A model generated the notes under the pieces. It was not told where the DNA came from. It ran no database searches and saw only the letters and a list, made by a program, of their open reading frames with translations. Of a stretch of DNA of 64,000 bases, positions 8,311-16,731 are shown one piece after another (the stretch's first letter is position 1; each line of letters opens with the position of its first letter). The position numbers and the translations under genes were made by a program. The DNA lies in NCBI RefSeq assembly GCF_040253615.1, contig NZ_JBEJGY010000004.1, forward strand, positions 4,154,001-4,218,000, read 5' to 3'. The DNA is from Streptomyces sp. Edi4. GTDB lineage: Bacteria > Actinomycetota > Actinomycetes > Streptomycetales > Streptomycetaceae.

Positions 8311-8691
8311 TCAGTCCTTGTCGTCGGGAAGGGCGAGGTGCAGCGCCCACGAGACGATCGAGATGATCAGGGCGCCGAGCAGTGCGGTCCAGAAGCCCTC
8401 GACGTGGAAGCTGAGATGCAGTTTGTCGGCCAGCCACGACGTCAGGAGCAGCATCAACGCGTTGATCACCAGGGTGATCAGGCCGAGGGTGAGGATGAAC
8501 AACGGGAAGGACAGCAGCTTCACCACCGGCTTGACGACGAAGTTCACCACGCCGAAGACCAGCGCGACCAGAATCAGCGTCAAGGCCTTCTTCCCGGTGT
8601 TGTCGCCGGTCAGGGTGATGTTCTTCATCAGCCAGACGGCCACTGCCAGCGCGCCCGCGTTGGCGATCGTTTTGACTACAAAATTCTTCAT
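8311..8691 (-). CDS. Phage-holin-4 superfamily (PF04020) membrane protein
   Basis: A 126-residue protein from ATG 8691 with four transmembrane segments and the typical start MKNFVVKTIANAGALAVAVW, then FGVVNFVVKPVVKLLSFPLFILTL. PF04020 proteins are widespread chromosomal membrane proteins despite the 'holin' label. No phage genes are nearby, so lysis is not implied. It is divergent from the cupin gene across about 50 bp. Confidence 0.85.
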   Translation of the reverse strand: MKNFVVKTIANAGALAVAVWLMKNITLTGDNTGKKALTLILVALVFGVVNFVVKPVVKLLSFPLFILTLGLITLVINALMLLLTSWLADKLHLSFHVEGFWTALLGALIISIVSWALHLALPDDKD

Positions 8692-8741
8692 GGGCCCGAT
8701 CGTGGCAGACACGATCGGCACGAGTGCAGGGGCGGACGGCG

Positions 8742-9059
8742 ATGAAAGATTTCCGGCTCGACGAGTTGGAGGCGGAACGGGCCGCCAACGACGGTGCGTA
8801 TCTGCAGTTCCTGCGGGAGCGGAACATGTCGGCGGGGCTGTACGCGCTCGATGCCGGCGCACACGACTCGCAGTCCCCGCATGCCCAGGACGAGATCTAC
8901 TTCGTGGCCAGCGGCCGCGCCTCGATCACCGTGGGCCTGGAGACGACGCAGGTCTCGCGCGGCAGCGTGGTCTATGTGCCCGCCGGAGTGGCCCACAAGT
9001 TCCACCACATCACCGAGGATCTGAGGGTTCTGGTCGTCTTCTCTCCGCCGGAGAGCTGA
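8742..9059 (+). CDS. Cupin domain protein
   Basis: A 105-residue single cupin. Motif 1 is AGAHDSQSPHAQDEIYFVASG, matching the G-x-HxH-x-E-x6-G pattern with one His replaced. Motif 2 includes VYVPAGVAHKFHHI. The metal site is therefore likely but not fully canonical. ATG 8742 is preferred because AGGGG lies 9 nt upstream; GTG 8724 is the alternative. Such small cupins are often dioxygenases, isomerases or ligand sensors, and no specific role can be given. Confidence 0.82.
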   Translation: MKDFRLDELEAERAANDGAYLQFLRERNMSAGLYALDAGAHDSQSPHAQDEIYFVASGRASITVGLETTQVSRGSVVYVPAGVAHKFHHITEDLRVLVVFSPPES

Positions 9060-9176
9060 GGGTCGCCCCTGACTCTCCCTAAGGGTCCGGTCAGGGGAGT
9101 TCAAGGGCTGCGACCGCCCCGCTGGGTACCCGGTCGCCCCTAGCATCGAGAGTGTCGAAGGCACGGAATGCGTGAA

Positions 9177-9207
9177 CTGGCAGAAAACTGACAGAAACTA
9201 ACAGAAA
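9177..9207 (+). repeat. Three imperfect 10-11-bp direct repeats before the DUF5326 gene
   Basis: CTGGCAGAAAA, CTGACAGAAA and CTAACAGAAA follow one another directly, ending 12 bp before the ATG at 9220. They lie in the leader just upstream of the AGAGG ribosome-site region. Phased A-tracts of this kind could affect promoter or leader activity; the role is unknown. Confidence 0.55.
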
Positions 9208-9219
9208 GAGGTAAGGACG

Positions 9220-9441
9220 ATGGCCGCACGGGAGATATTCGCGGGGATGCCCTGGTGGGTGAAGTGGGTCGCCGTGCCCGTCATCGCCCTGGTCGTGTTC
9301 GGCGGCCTGATCGCGAGCGTGGTCGGCTTCCTGTTCGGACTGCTCTTCAAGGTCCTGGTCTTCGTGGCTCTGGTGGGTGGTCTGATCTACGTGGTGCGCA
9401 GGTTCCTGTCCTCCTCGTCCTCCTCGCGCGGCGGCTGGTAG
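9220..9441 (+). CDS. DUF5326 small membrane protein
   Basis: A 73-residue protein with two transmembrane helices (residues about 15-35 and 38-60) and a serine-rich basic tail (FLSSSSSSRGGW). The start MAAREIFAGMPWWVKWVAVPV is the hallmark of the Streptomyces DUF5326 family of unknown function. The ribosome site AGAGG lies upstream, and a strong terminator hairpin follows 8 bp after the stop. Confidence 0.85.
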   Translation: MAAREIFAGMPWWVKWVAVPVIALVVFGGLIASVVGFLFGLLFKVLVFVALVGGLIYVVRRFLSSSSSSRGGW

Positions 9442-9449
9442 CGGAACCC

Positions 9450-9471
9450 GGGCGGAACTGAAGTTCCGCCC
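9450..9471 (+). terminator. Terminator hairpin after the DUF5326 gene
   Basis: A perfect 9-bp stem GGGCGGAAC/GTTCCGCCC with loop TGAA directly downstream of the stop codon. It lacks a T-tract, as is usual in Streptomyces. Confidence 0.75.
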
Positions 9472-9550
9472 GGCGTCCCATGCGGGCGGGCGTGGCGCCC
9501 GGCAGCACGCCTGAAGGTGAGCTGTGGTGCGGCGGCCGAGCGGCCGGCCC

Positions 9551-10080
9551 ACCACGGCGCGCCGCGGAAGGCGCAGCAAGATCACTGACTCTCTGGACCG
9601 TTGGCGGGATTCCCTCGGGGGTGCCCGTCTACATCGCTGTCCACCGCGAGGGTGAGATCGCGATCGCCGGGTTGCCGACACTCCCACCGCGCCCGCCGTC
9701 GAGGAGTGAACCCACTTCCCGGCGACCGGGCACGCCCAAGCGTTCGGGCAGCGCCTACGCGGCCGGCCCGACGACCAGGCCCGCGAGGACCACCTCGACC
9801 GGCCCCGATCGAAGCGATCAAGCCCTGCACCATATGGAATCGCCAGGCCCCTGACGGAACCCGTCGCGATCACGCAGCGTAAGAGTCTCCTCGTCGAACG
9901 CCTGGAGCACGCCCTCAGCGCCGTATGCGCCGCGATCCCCCTGACGACAGGTTCCGGCGCCGAGACCTTGGCCTTTTCCGTCCCCTTCACCAGGCGGAAC
10001 GGCCCCTGCCTGTCGTCGAACGCCTGCGCGGTGAGGGGGGCGCGCCGCACCGTTCGCTCATGTTCTCTATCGGTATCTGA
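9551..10080 (+). pseudogene. ssgR: Decayed ssgR-like IclR-family regulator (C-terminal domain remnant)
   Basis: No single frame is open, but reading across frames gives the IclR effector domain in order. DSLDRWRDSLG (9587) is followed by GVPVYIAVHREGEIAIAG (9621) and VADTPTAPAVEE (9671), with an in-frame TGA at 9707-9709 where Trp is expected. Then come THFPATGHAQAFGQRL, PIEAIKPCTIWNRQAP, RLEHALSAVCAAIPLTTG, and finally HQAERPLPVVERLRGE with RSLMFSIGI ending at TGA 10078-10080. At least four frameshifts and one nonsense change are needed, and the N-terminal HTH half is not recognisable. In S. coelicolor and S. griseus ssgR sits directly upstream of ssgA and activates it; the same position here supports the identity. 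Confidence 0.75.
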
Positions 10081-10184
10081 AAACTCACTCCTTGTGATCT
10101 GCCGACGCGTACAGCACGATGGCGTCACCAAGGCCCTGAGGGTTCATTCCTGGCCGATTTCAGCCAAAAGCGGGGTACATGACG

Positions 10185-10619
10185 ATGCATGAGTCGGTTC
10201 AGGCAGAAGTGATGATGAAGTTCCTCGTCTCCGAGGAGCTTGCCTTCCGGATCCCGGTGGAGCTGACGTACGAGGCGACGGACCCCTATGCCGTGCGCAT
10301 GACCTTCCATCTCCCCGGAGACGCGCCTGTCACCTGGACCTTCGGGCGGGAACTGCTGCTCGACGGGATCAACGAACCGGCCGGGGACGGCGACGTACGG
10401 ATCGAGCCCAGCGAGCCCGATGAGCTGTGCGATGTCCACATCAAGCTCCAAGTGGGCGCCGACCGCGCCCTCTTCCGGGCCGGCGTCGCGCCCCTGGTGG
10501 CCTTCCTGGACCGTACCGACAAGCTCGTACCCCTGGGACAGGAGTGGGCGCTCGGGGAGTTCGACGGCCACCTGGAGGACGCGCTCGGGCGCATCCTGGC
10601 GGAGGAGAACGCGGGCTGA
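10185..10619 (+). CDS. ssgA: SsgA, sporulation/cell division activator
   Basis: A 144-residue SALP-family protein that stimulates septum formation and DNA partitioning at sporulation, acting with SsgB/FtsZ in Streptomyces. It matches SsgA closely: MHESVQAEVMMKFLVSEELA, RMTFHLPGDAPVTWTFGREL, and FLDRTDKLVPLGQE with the ending GRILAEENAG. ATG 10185 is preferred over ATG 10179 because GGGG at 10172-10175 is then 9 nt away, and it gives the S. griseus-type N-terminus. The usual activator gene ssgR upstream is a pseudogene here, so ssgA control must differ. The next gene converges 4 bp away. Confidence 0.95.
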   Translation: MHESVQAEVMMKFLVSEELAFRIPVELTYEATDPYAVRMTFHLPGDAPVTWTFGRELLLDGINEPAGDGDVRIEPSEPDELCDVHIKLQVGADRALFRAGVAPLVAFLDRTDKLVPLGQEWALGEFDGHLEDALGRILAEENAG

Positions 10620-10623
10620 CCCC

Positions 10624-11994
10624 CTACTTCCTGCGGCGATGACCGCCCGCGCCGCGTCTCACGGCCGGCCGGGGCGACGCGCGGCCGCCGGGGGCGGGCC
10701 GGTCCGCGGAGACGACCAGCGCGGCCAGCGCGGTGGTCAGCGGCACCGAAGCGACCAGCCCGATCGACCCGACGAGCGTGCGGACGACTTCCTCGGCCAC
10801 CAGCTCGCTGTTGGCCACCGTGCCCACGCTGCTCTGCGCGATCGAGAACAGCAGCAACAGGGGCAGCGCGGCGCCCGCGTAGGCGAGCACCAGGGTGTTG
10901 ACCACTGAGGCGATGTGGTCGCGGCCGATCCGGATGCCCGCCCGGTACAGGCCGCGCGGGCCCATCGTCGGATTCGCCTCGTGCAGCTCCCACACCGCCG
11001 AGGTCTGGGTGACCGTCACATCGTCCAGCACGCCGAGCGAGCCGATGATGACGCCCGCGAGCAGCAGGCCGGACATGTCTATACCCGGGTAAAGGCCATG
11101 GATGAGGCCGGTGTTGTCGTCGGTGTTGCCGGTGAGCGCGGCCCAGCCGATGAAGAGCGAGCCGAGCAGCCCGATGAGCATCAGCGAGACGAGGGTGCCG
11201 AGTACGGCGACCGAGGTGCGCGCGGACAGGCCGTGGCACATGTAGAGCGCGATCAGCATGATGGCGCTCGCCCCGACCACCGCCACAAGCAGCGGATTGG
11301 AACCCTGCAACACCGCCGGAAGGATGAAAAAGGTCAGCACGGCGAACGAGACCACCAGGGCGATCAGCGCCATCACCCCGCGCAGCCGGCCGACGACCAC
11401 GACCGCGAGCGCGAAGATCCCCCCGAGCAGCGCCATCGGGAGGCGCCGGTTCACATCGGTCACCGAGTACTGGAGGTCGTGGGGGGCGTCGGGGGCGTAC
11501 GAGACGATCACGCTTTGACCGGCGTGCAGTTGGCGCGGCGAGTCGGGCTGGACGATCTCGGTGAAGGTGCGGCCCTTCTCCTTGCCGGAGGTGACCTCGA
11601 CGGTGGCCTTGCCGCACGGTTGGCGCGGGGCGTTCCTCGCCTGCCCGCTCTCGGCGGTGGAGGTGTCACCGTTCGACGGGGCCTGACCCGCGTGGACCGA
11701 CGCGCAGTCCACTTTGTCCACCGTGAGGACCTTGGCCTGCTGGGTCTGGCGGTCGAAGCCGACCCCGGTGCGCTGGTGCGGTGGGGCGCCACCGGGCCAG
11801 AGCACCACGAGCCCCACAAGTACCGCTGCGGAGAAGGGGATCAGGACGGCGGCGATGACCTTGCGAAGGTGCTTGGAGACGGGTGCCGCGGGCCCGTGGC
11901 CGTGTGAGTGGCCGTGCGTGTGGCCGTGCGTGTGGCCGTGTCCTTGGCCGGGTCCGCCGGGGGGATGCGGAGGGTGCGGTTCTGGTGGGGTCAC
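10624..11994 (-). CDS. YibE/F family membrane protein
   Basis: A 456-residue YibE/F-like (PF07907) protein. The cytoplasmic N-terminus is rich in His-Gly (HGHTHGHTHGHSHGHG, residues about 19-34), suggesting metal binding. One transmembrane helix near residues 45-68 is followed by an extracytoplasmic domain of about 120 residues, then about seven further helices with conserved loops such as IIGSLGVLDDVTVTQTSAVWEL. Its transport role is unknown. It converges with ssgA with almost no gap and is divergent from the thiC riboswitch region. Confidence 0.85.
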   Translation of the reverse strand: MTPPEPHPPHPPGGPGQGHGHTHGHTHGHSHGHGPAAPVSKHLRKVIAAVLIPFSAAVLVGLVVLWPGGAPPHQRTGVGFDRQTQQAKVLTVDKVDCASVHAGQAPSNGDTSTAESGQARNAPRQPCGKATVEVTSGKEKGRTFTEIVQPDSPRQLHAGQSVIVSYAPDAPHDLQYSVTDVNRRLPMALLGGIFALAVVVVGRLRGVMALIALVVSFAVLTFFILPAVLQGSNPLLVAVVGASAIMLIALYMCHGLSARTSVAVLGTLVSLMLIGLLGSLFIGWAALTGNTDDNTGLIHGLYPGIDMSGLLLAGVIIGSLGVLDDVTVTQTSAVWELHEANPTMGPRGLYRAGIRIGRDHIASVVNTLVLAYAGAALPLLLLFSIAQSSVGTVANSELVAEEVVRTLVGSIGLVASVPLTTALAALVVSADRPAPGGRASPRPAVRRGAGGHRRRK

Positions 11995-12074
11995 CGCCCG
12001 ATCATCGCAAGAACGGAGGGGGCCCTCTGTTCAGCGCGCCAGTGCGGGCGCTAGCGTGGTGACACCTTTGCACA

Positions 12075-12186
12075 CGCGGGAGCTCGGAGCACCGGGCTGA
12101 GAGGGCGCTGAAAGCCGTACGAACCGTACGGAAGAGGCTGCGCCGACCGCCGAACCTGTTACCGGGTAATGCCGGCGTAGGGAGTA
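12075..12186 (+). ncRNA. TPP riboswitch (THI element)
   Basis: The thi-box sequences are present: CACCGGGCTGAGAGGGC near 12090-12105, and CCGAACCTGTTACCGGG followed by TAATGCCGGCGTAGGGAGT at 12150-12185. Between them is the variable hairpin with complementary arms CCGTACG/CGTACGG. The element binds thiamine pyrophosphate. The GGAG at its 3' end (12181-12184) is also the ribosome site of thiC 8 nt further on, so ligand binding should block translation start. Confidence 0.93.
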
Positions 12187-12192
12187 GGTCTC

Positions 12193-13971
12193 ATGACCGT
12201 TCAGGACGCACGCACGCCTGCCTCCAGCACTGAGGAAAGCGGGAAGTCCATCGGCTGGCACAAGGGGTACATCGAGGGGTCGCGCCCCGACCTCAAGGTG
12301 CCGGTCCGCCAGGTGCACCTCACCAACGGCAAGGCCGTGACGCTGTACGACACGTCCGGTCCGTACACCGATCCGGGCGTCGAGACCGACGTCCGCCGAG
12401 GCCTCGCCCCGCTCCGGGAGAACTGGATCATCGGGCGTGGCGACACCGAGGAGTACGCGGGGCGCCCGGTCCGTCCCGAGGACGACGGCATCAAGCACAC
12501 CTCGCCGCGCGGGGGCCTGAAGAACCTCGACGCGGTCTTCCCCGGGCGTCCGCGCCAGCCCCGTCGCGGCCGTGGCGGCCAGGCCGTTAGCCAGCTCGCA
12601 TACGCCCGGCGCGGCGAGATCACCCCGGAGATGGAGTACGTCGCGATCCGCGAGAACGTCTCCCCCGAGGTCGTACGCGAGGAGATCGCGGCGGGCCGTG
12701 CCGTGCTGCCCGCGAACATCAACCACCCCGAGATCGAGCCGATGATCATCGGCAAGCGGTTCCTGGTGAAAGTCAACGCCAACATCGGGAACTCCGCGGT
12801 CACCTCCTCCATTGAGGAAGAGGTCGACAAGATGACCTGGGCCACGCAATGGGGCGCGGACACGGTCATGGACCTCTCCACGGGCCGCAACATCCACACC
12901 ACTCGCGAGTGGGTGCTGCGCAACTCGCCCGTGCCCATCGGCACGGTGCCGCTGTACCAGGCGCTGGAGAAGGTCGACGGCCGTGCCGAGGACCTGACCT
13001 GGGAGATCTACAAGGACACGGTCATCGAGCAGGCCGAGCAGGGCGTCGACTACATGACGGTCCACGCGGGCGTGCTGCTGCGCTACGTTCCGCTGACCGC
13101 CCGCCGCAAGACCGGCATCGTCTCGCGCGGCGGGTCGATCATGGCGGCCTGGTGCCTGGCGCACCACAAGGAGTCGTTCCTGTACGAGAACTTCGAGGAG
13201 CTGTGCGACATCCTCGCCTCGTACGACGTGACGTACTCGCTGGGTGACGGCCTGCGGCCGGGCTCCATCGCGGACGCCAACGACGAGGCGCAGTTCGCGG
13301 AGCTCCGCACGCTCGGGGAACTCAACACGATCGCCAAGCGTCACAACGTACAGACGATGATCGAGGGCCCGGGGCACGTCCCGATGCACAAGATCAAGGA
13401 GAACATCGACCTCCAGCAGGAGATCTGCGAAGAGGCCCCGTTCTACACCCTGGGGCCGCTGACCACCGATGTGGCGCCCGCCTACGACCACATCACCTCC
13501 GGTATCGGCGCGGCGATGATCGCCTGGTGGGGCACCGCGATGCTCTGCTACGTCACGCCCAAGGAGCACCTTGGTCTGCCCAATCGTGACGACGTGAAGA
13601 CCGGCGTCATCACGTACAAGATCGCCGCGCACGCGGCGGACCTGGCCAAGGGGCACCCGGGCGCCCAGGAGTGGGACGACGCGCTCTCGGACGCCCGGTT
13701 CGAGTTCCGCTGGGAGGACCAGTTCAATCTGGCCCTCGACCCGGTCACCGCCCGGGAGTTCCACGACGAGACGCTGCCCGCCGAGCCGGCCAAGACCGCG
13801 CACTTCTGCTCGATGTGCGGTCCGAAGTTCTGCTCGATGAAGATCTCGCAGGACATCAGGCGTGAGCACGGCGGCGACCTGAAGTCGCAGGAGATCGAGG
13901 CCGGGATGGCGGAGAAGTCCAAGGAGTTCGCGGACGCGGGGAACCGGGTTTATCTGCCGATCGCCGACTGA
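12193..13971 (+). CDS. thiC: Phosphomethylpyrimidine synthase ThiC
   Basis: A 592-residue radical SAM enzyme converting 5-aminoimidazole ribotide to HMP-phosphate for the pyrimidine half of thiamine. The C-terminal CxxCxxxxC motif binding the 4Fe-4S cluster is present (FCSMCGPKFCSM, near residue 537). Other family landmarks are NFVLPANINHPE-type (here AVLPANINHPEIEP), VNANIGNS, and the ARRKTGIVSRGGSIMAAW region. Length fits actinobacterial ThiC. Expression is expected to be shut off by TPP through the riboswitch immediately upstream. Confidence 0.97.
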   Translation: MTVQDARTPASSTEESGKSIGWHKGYIEGSRPDLKVPVRQVHLTNGKAVTLYDTSGPYTDPGVETDVRRGLAPLRENWIIGRGDTEEYAGRPVRPEDDGIKHTSPRGGLKNLDAVFPGRPRQPRRGRGGQAVSQLAYARRGEITPEMEYVAIRENVSPEVVREEIAAGRAVLPANINHPEIEPMIIGKRFLVKVNANIGNSAVTSSIEEEVDKMTWATQWGADTVMDLSTGRNIHTTREWVLRNSPVPIGTVPLYQALEKVDGRAEDLTWEIYKDTVIEQAEQGVDYMTVHAGVLLRYVPLTARRKTGIVSRGGSIMAAWCLAHHKESFLYENFEELCDILASYDVTYSLGDGLRPGSIADANDEAQFAELRTLGELNTIAKRHNVQTMIEGPGHVPMHKIKENIDLQQEICEEAPFYTLGPLTTDVAPAYDHITSGIGAAMIAWWGTAMLCYVTPKEHLGLPNRDDVKTGVITYKIAAHAADLAKGHPGAQEWDDALSDARFEFRWEDQFNLALDPVTAREFHDETLPAEPAKTAHFCSMCGPKFCSMKISQDIRREHGGDLKSQEIEAGMAEKSKEFADAGNRVYLPIAD

Positions 13972-13987
13972 GGCGTGGGGCGTTCGC

Positions 13988-14020
13988 GCTGCTTGGGGGG
14001 TCCGGGCCCCCCGGAGCAGC
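13988..14020. terminator. Terminator hairpin between thiC and the convergent membrane protein gene
   Basis: Arms GCTGCT and AGCAGC (13988-13993, 14015-14020) enclose GGGGGG/CCCCCC with loop TCCGGG. It lies 17 bp after the thiC stop. Confidence 0.75.
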
Positions 14021-14077
14021 GGCACGCTGGTCGCTCGGGGTCGGCAGGCCCCCGGAATGCCTGCTCCCCGGTCCCGG

Positions 14078-14917
14078 TCAGTCCGGCTGGTGTTCCGGGC
14101 CGCCGAAGTCAGGGCTGGTGAAGTCGGGGCTGGTGAAGCTGGGGTGGCTGGCGGGGGAGGCGCCCTCGTCGGGGCTGCCGAAGCCGGGGCGGTCGTAGCC
14201 GAGGGACGGGATCCGGCCGTTCGGGCGGCGGGGCGCCGGGGCGCCGGGGTCGACGCTCGGGTCGGCGAGCGCGTCCCGCAGGAACGGGTAGATCCCGCGT
14301 TCCAGGAGGGCGTGCCGCCAGGCCTCGCGGGCGCGGGAGAGTTCCTGGGTGCGCTCGTCGGGCGCGTCCGCCTCGCTCGCCTCGTCGACCGCCACCACCT
14401 GCGTCGCGCCGTTGCGCACCGCGGTGATCAGCAGCCCGACGGCGGCGGCGAGGATCGCCGCGGCGGTCAGCGCGCCGAAGAACCAGCCGGCCGTCAGCAT
14501 GGTGTCCGCGAAGGCCGGGACCGGGTTGAGCATCTTCAGGATGTAGCCGACCAGCAGGAATATCACCGCGGCCGTTCCGGCGAGCACCGGGGCCAGCACG
14601 GTGACGACGGCGCCGACGCCCGCGCCCGAGGGTTCGAGTGAGGTGCCGTCGGAGGTCACAAGGGCGGTGTCCGGCGTGGTGCCCGGGGGCCGCAGCGCCG
14701 CGCGCGCCTCGACATAGTTCTCGTACTCGGGCGCGGCGCGCTCGGTGATGAAGGATCCGGCCGCGAGCACCATGGTGCGCAGCTGCACCGCGTTCAGACG
14801 CTCGCCGATGCTGGACAGCTCGGGCCGTTCGTGCGCGGTGCGCAGCGCCTCGTCGAGGATCCGCTCGAACTCCTGGCGGTCCTCGGGAAGCAGGTGCGGA
14901 GCGCTGTTCATGTGCAT
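14078..14917 (-). CDS. Two-helix membrane protein, unknown function
   Basis: A 279-residue protein. An N-terminal soluble part (residues about 1-100) is followed by two transmembrane helices (about 105-130 and 140-165). A hydrophilic tail ends in a Pro/Asp/Phe-rich low-complexity segment with repeated SPDF (TSPDFTSPDFGGPEHQPD). No known catalytic motif is visible. ATG 14917 has GGAG 8 nt upstream; a second ATG at 14911 has GGGGG in good position, so either start is possible. It lies downstream of the metallophosphatase gene on the same strand, across a 184-bp gap. Confidence 0.75.
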   Translation of the reverse strand: MHMNSAPHLLPEDRQEFERILDEALRTAHERPELSSIGERLNAVQLRTMVLAAGSFITERAAPEYENYVEARAALRPPGTTPDTALVTSDGTSLEPSGAGVGAVVTVLAPVLAGTAAVIFLLVGYILKMLNPVPAFADTMLTAGWFFGALTAAAILAAAVGLLITAVRNGATQVVAVDEASEADAPDERTQELSRAREAWRHALLERGIYPFLRDALADPSVDPGAPAPRRPNGRIPSLGYDRPGFGSPDEGASPASHPSFTSPDFTSPDFGGPEHQPD

Positions 14918-15101
14918 CCCCCGATGCTCCGTAGGGCCGGGAAGCCCGCCTGGTGCACGGGCAGTTGGGCGGAAACGGAGGAGAGCCTGCTGCGGATAAC
15001 CCGATGGTAGAGCCGCTACGGCATGAGGTGACAGGGTGTTTCCGGAAATGGCATACCCGGCGCTTTGCGGAACGCCTTCCCGGTCACCCCTGCGTCATGC
15101 C

Positions 15102-16556
15102 TCAGTCACCCAGCGGGAGTTGCTGGACCAGCAGCTTTCCGGCCATGGTCACGCCGCCGTCCATCGCGAGGGCGAGTCCGTCGGCGTACAGGTGCGGACC
15201 CTCGACCACCGGGCGCGAGTCCTCTTCGCCGTCCTCGGTGCCGACCTCGCCCAGCAGATACGGGATCGGGCTGTGGCCGTGCACCACGCGCCGGCCGCCA
15301 TAGGCCGCGAGCAGCTCACGCGCGGCCTGGGGGCCGGCGCCGTCGCGGAACGCGAACCGCTTGGTGAGCTTGCGGAACAGGTCCCAGCACTCGTCGGCGT
15401 CGTTACGGGTCAAGATCGCGTGGACGGTGTCGTTGACCGCCTCGATGGAGTCGCCGTACTCCAGATAGGCGGTCGTGTCGGAGTGCATGAGCAGGTGGTC
15501 GTCCTCCTGCTCGATCGCGTCGAGACGGGACATCCACTGAAGGTGGACGTCCTGGAGCCGGTCCATGTCGGCCTTCTGGCCGCCGTTGAGCAACCACGCG
15601 GCCTGGAAGGTGGCCGTGCCCGCGCCGGAGTTGACCGGGGTGTCGGCGAACCGTTTGGCGCCGATGAGCAGCAGCTCGTGGTTGCCCATGAGGGCCTTGC
15701 AGTAACCGCCGGCGGCCGCGGCCTCGGCCGAGAGCCGCATGACCAGGTCGATGACGCCGATGCCGTCGGGGCCCCGGTCGGTGAAGTCACCGAGGAACCA
15801 CAGGCGCGCGGTGCCGGCGGCCCAGCTGCCCGACTCGTCGATGAGACCCTGCTCGCGCAGGGCGGCCATGAGTTCGTCCAGGTAGCCGTGGACGTCGCCG
15901 ACGACGTACAGCGGGCCGGGTCCGCTGGGCGCCGACGCGGGGGCGGGCTCGGCCAGCGGCACCTGGAGGGTGTCCCCCCGAGTGATCACCGGCAGGTCGC
16001 GTGCGGTCGGCGTGTAGCCCTCGGGCGCCTCGTCACCGCAAGAGGTGGCCGTGCCGGGCGCCGGCGGAGGCGTGAGGGGCGCGGAGGCCTGTGGGTGGGC
16101 TGCCGGGGGCTCCTGCTGGAACTCCGGAGCCGCCGACTCGTGGTTCGCTTCCGGGGCCACCGGCCCGAAGTGGGGCTCGGAGGCCATCAGCTGGTCGCGC
16201 GCTTCCGGATCCGCCGCACCCTGCTGAAAACCCGGACCCGCCGCGCCCCGCTGGAAACCCGCACCGGCCGGCTCGTGGCGTGCTTCCGGGGCGGCCGGCC
16301 CCTGGGGGAACTCCGGGGCCGCCCGCTCCGCACGGAGCTCCGGCGTCATCGGCTCCGGAAGCGCGGGCGGTTCCTCCGGTGGTGGCACGGGGGCCTGTTG
16401 CGCGTACGGCGGCACCCGGAAGTCACGCAACGTCTCCGTCCGCACGGGTCCCTGACCGGCCCCCTGAGTCATCGACCCCTCCACCACCGTCGCGCCGCCG
16501 TACACCGTGGGAGCCGCCAGGTCGGGCGGGGATCCGTGGTGTCGTGCGCCCATCAT
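15102..16556 (-). CDS. Metallophosphoesterase with long Pro/Ala/Glu-rich N-terminus
   Basis: A 484-residue protein. The first ~210 residues are low-complexity with repeated AAPE/GPA segments. A calcineurin-like phosphoesterase domain follows, with GDVHGYLDEL, GDFTDRGPDGIG, GNHELLLIG and a terminal GRRVVHGHSP, the full dinuclear-metal motif set. The GDxDRG spacing resembles Ser/Thr or Ap4A phosphatases. The substrate is unknown; the N-terminus may be an interaction region. Start ATG 16556 is supported by GAGG 9 nt upstream. The LacI regulator gene lies 175 bp upstream in the same direction. Confidence 0.85.
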   Translation of the reverse strand: MMGARHHGSPPDLAAPTVYGGATVVEGSMTQGAGQGPVRTETLRDFRVPPYAQQAPVPPPEEPPALPEPMTPELRAERAAPEFPQGPAAPEARHEPAGAGFQRGAAGPGFQQGAADPEARDQLMASEPHFGPVAPEANHESAAPEFQQEPPAAHPQASAPLTPPPAPGTATSCGDEAPEGYTPTARDLPVITRGDTLQVPLAEPAPASAPSGPGPLYVVGDVHGYLDELMAALREQGLIDESGSWAAGTARLWFLGDFTDRGPDGIGVIDLVMRLSAEAAAAGGYCKALMGNHELLLIGAKRFADTPVNSGAGTATFQAAWLLNGGQKADMDRLQDVHLQWMSRLDAIEQEDDHLLMHSDTTAYLEYGDSIEAVNDTVHAILTRNDADECWDLFRKLTKRFAFRDGAGPQAARELLAAYGGRRVVHGHSPIPYLLGEVGTEDGEEDSRPVVEGPHLYADGLALAMDGGVTMAGKLLVQQLPLGD

Positions 16557-16692
16557 AGGAATGCGCCTCATGCTGTGTGACGCACCAGGGGTGGTCAATC
16601 CGGGTGCGAGCGGGGTTCGCGGGTGGTTATGCCCTTAATGTGGCGGTCCGAGACAGGCTGATTCCTGCCGTTCCCAGGACTGCTGATGCCGC

Positions 16693-16728
16693 GCCGTCCG
16701 GCCGGGGGTCGGCACCCGGCCGGACGGC
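16693..16728 (-). terminator. Terminator hairpin after the LacI-family gene
   Basis: A perfect 14-bp stem GCCGTCCGGCCGGG/CCCGGCCGGACGGC with an 8-nt loop, 3 bp beyond the stop codon of the leftward lacI-family gene. Confidence 0.8.
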
Positions 16729-16731
16729 CGG

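Noticed and set aside
8311..8691. Phage holin suggesting a prophage
   Set aside because: PF04020 proteins are common chromosomal membrane proteins, and no other phage gene, attachment site or integrase is seen.
9480..9854. Intact 124-residue gene upstream of ssgA
   Set aside because: Only a short middle stretch matches IclR; the homology continues in other frames, so it is part of the ssgR pseudogene.
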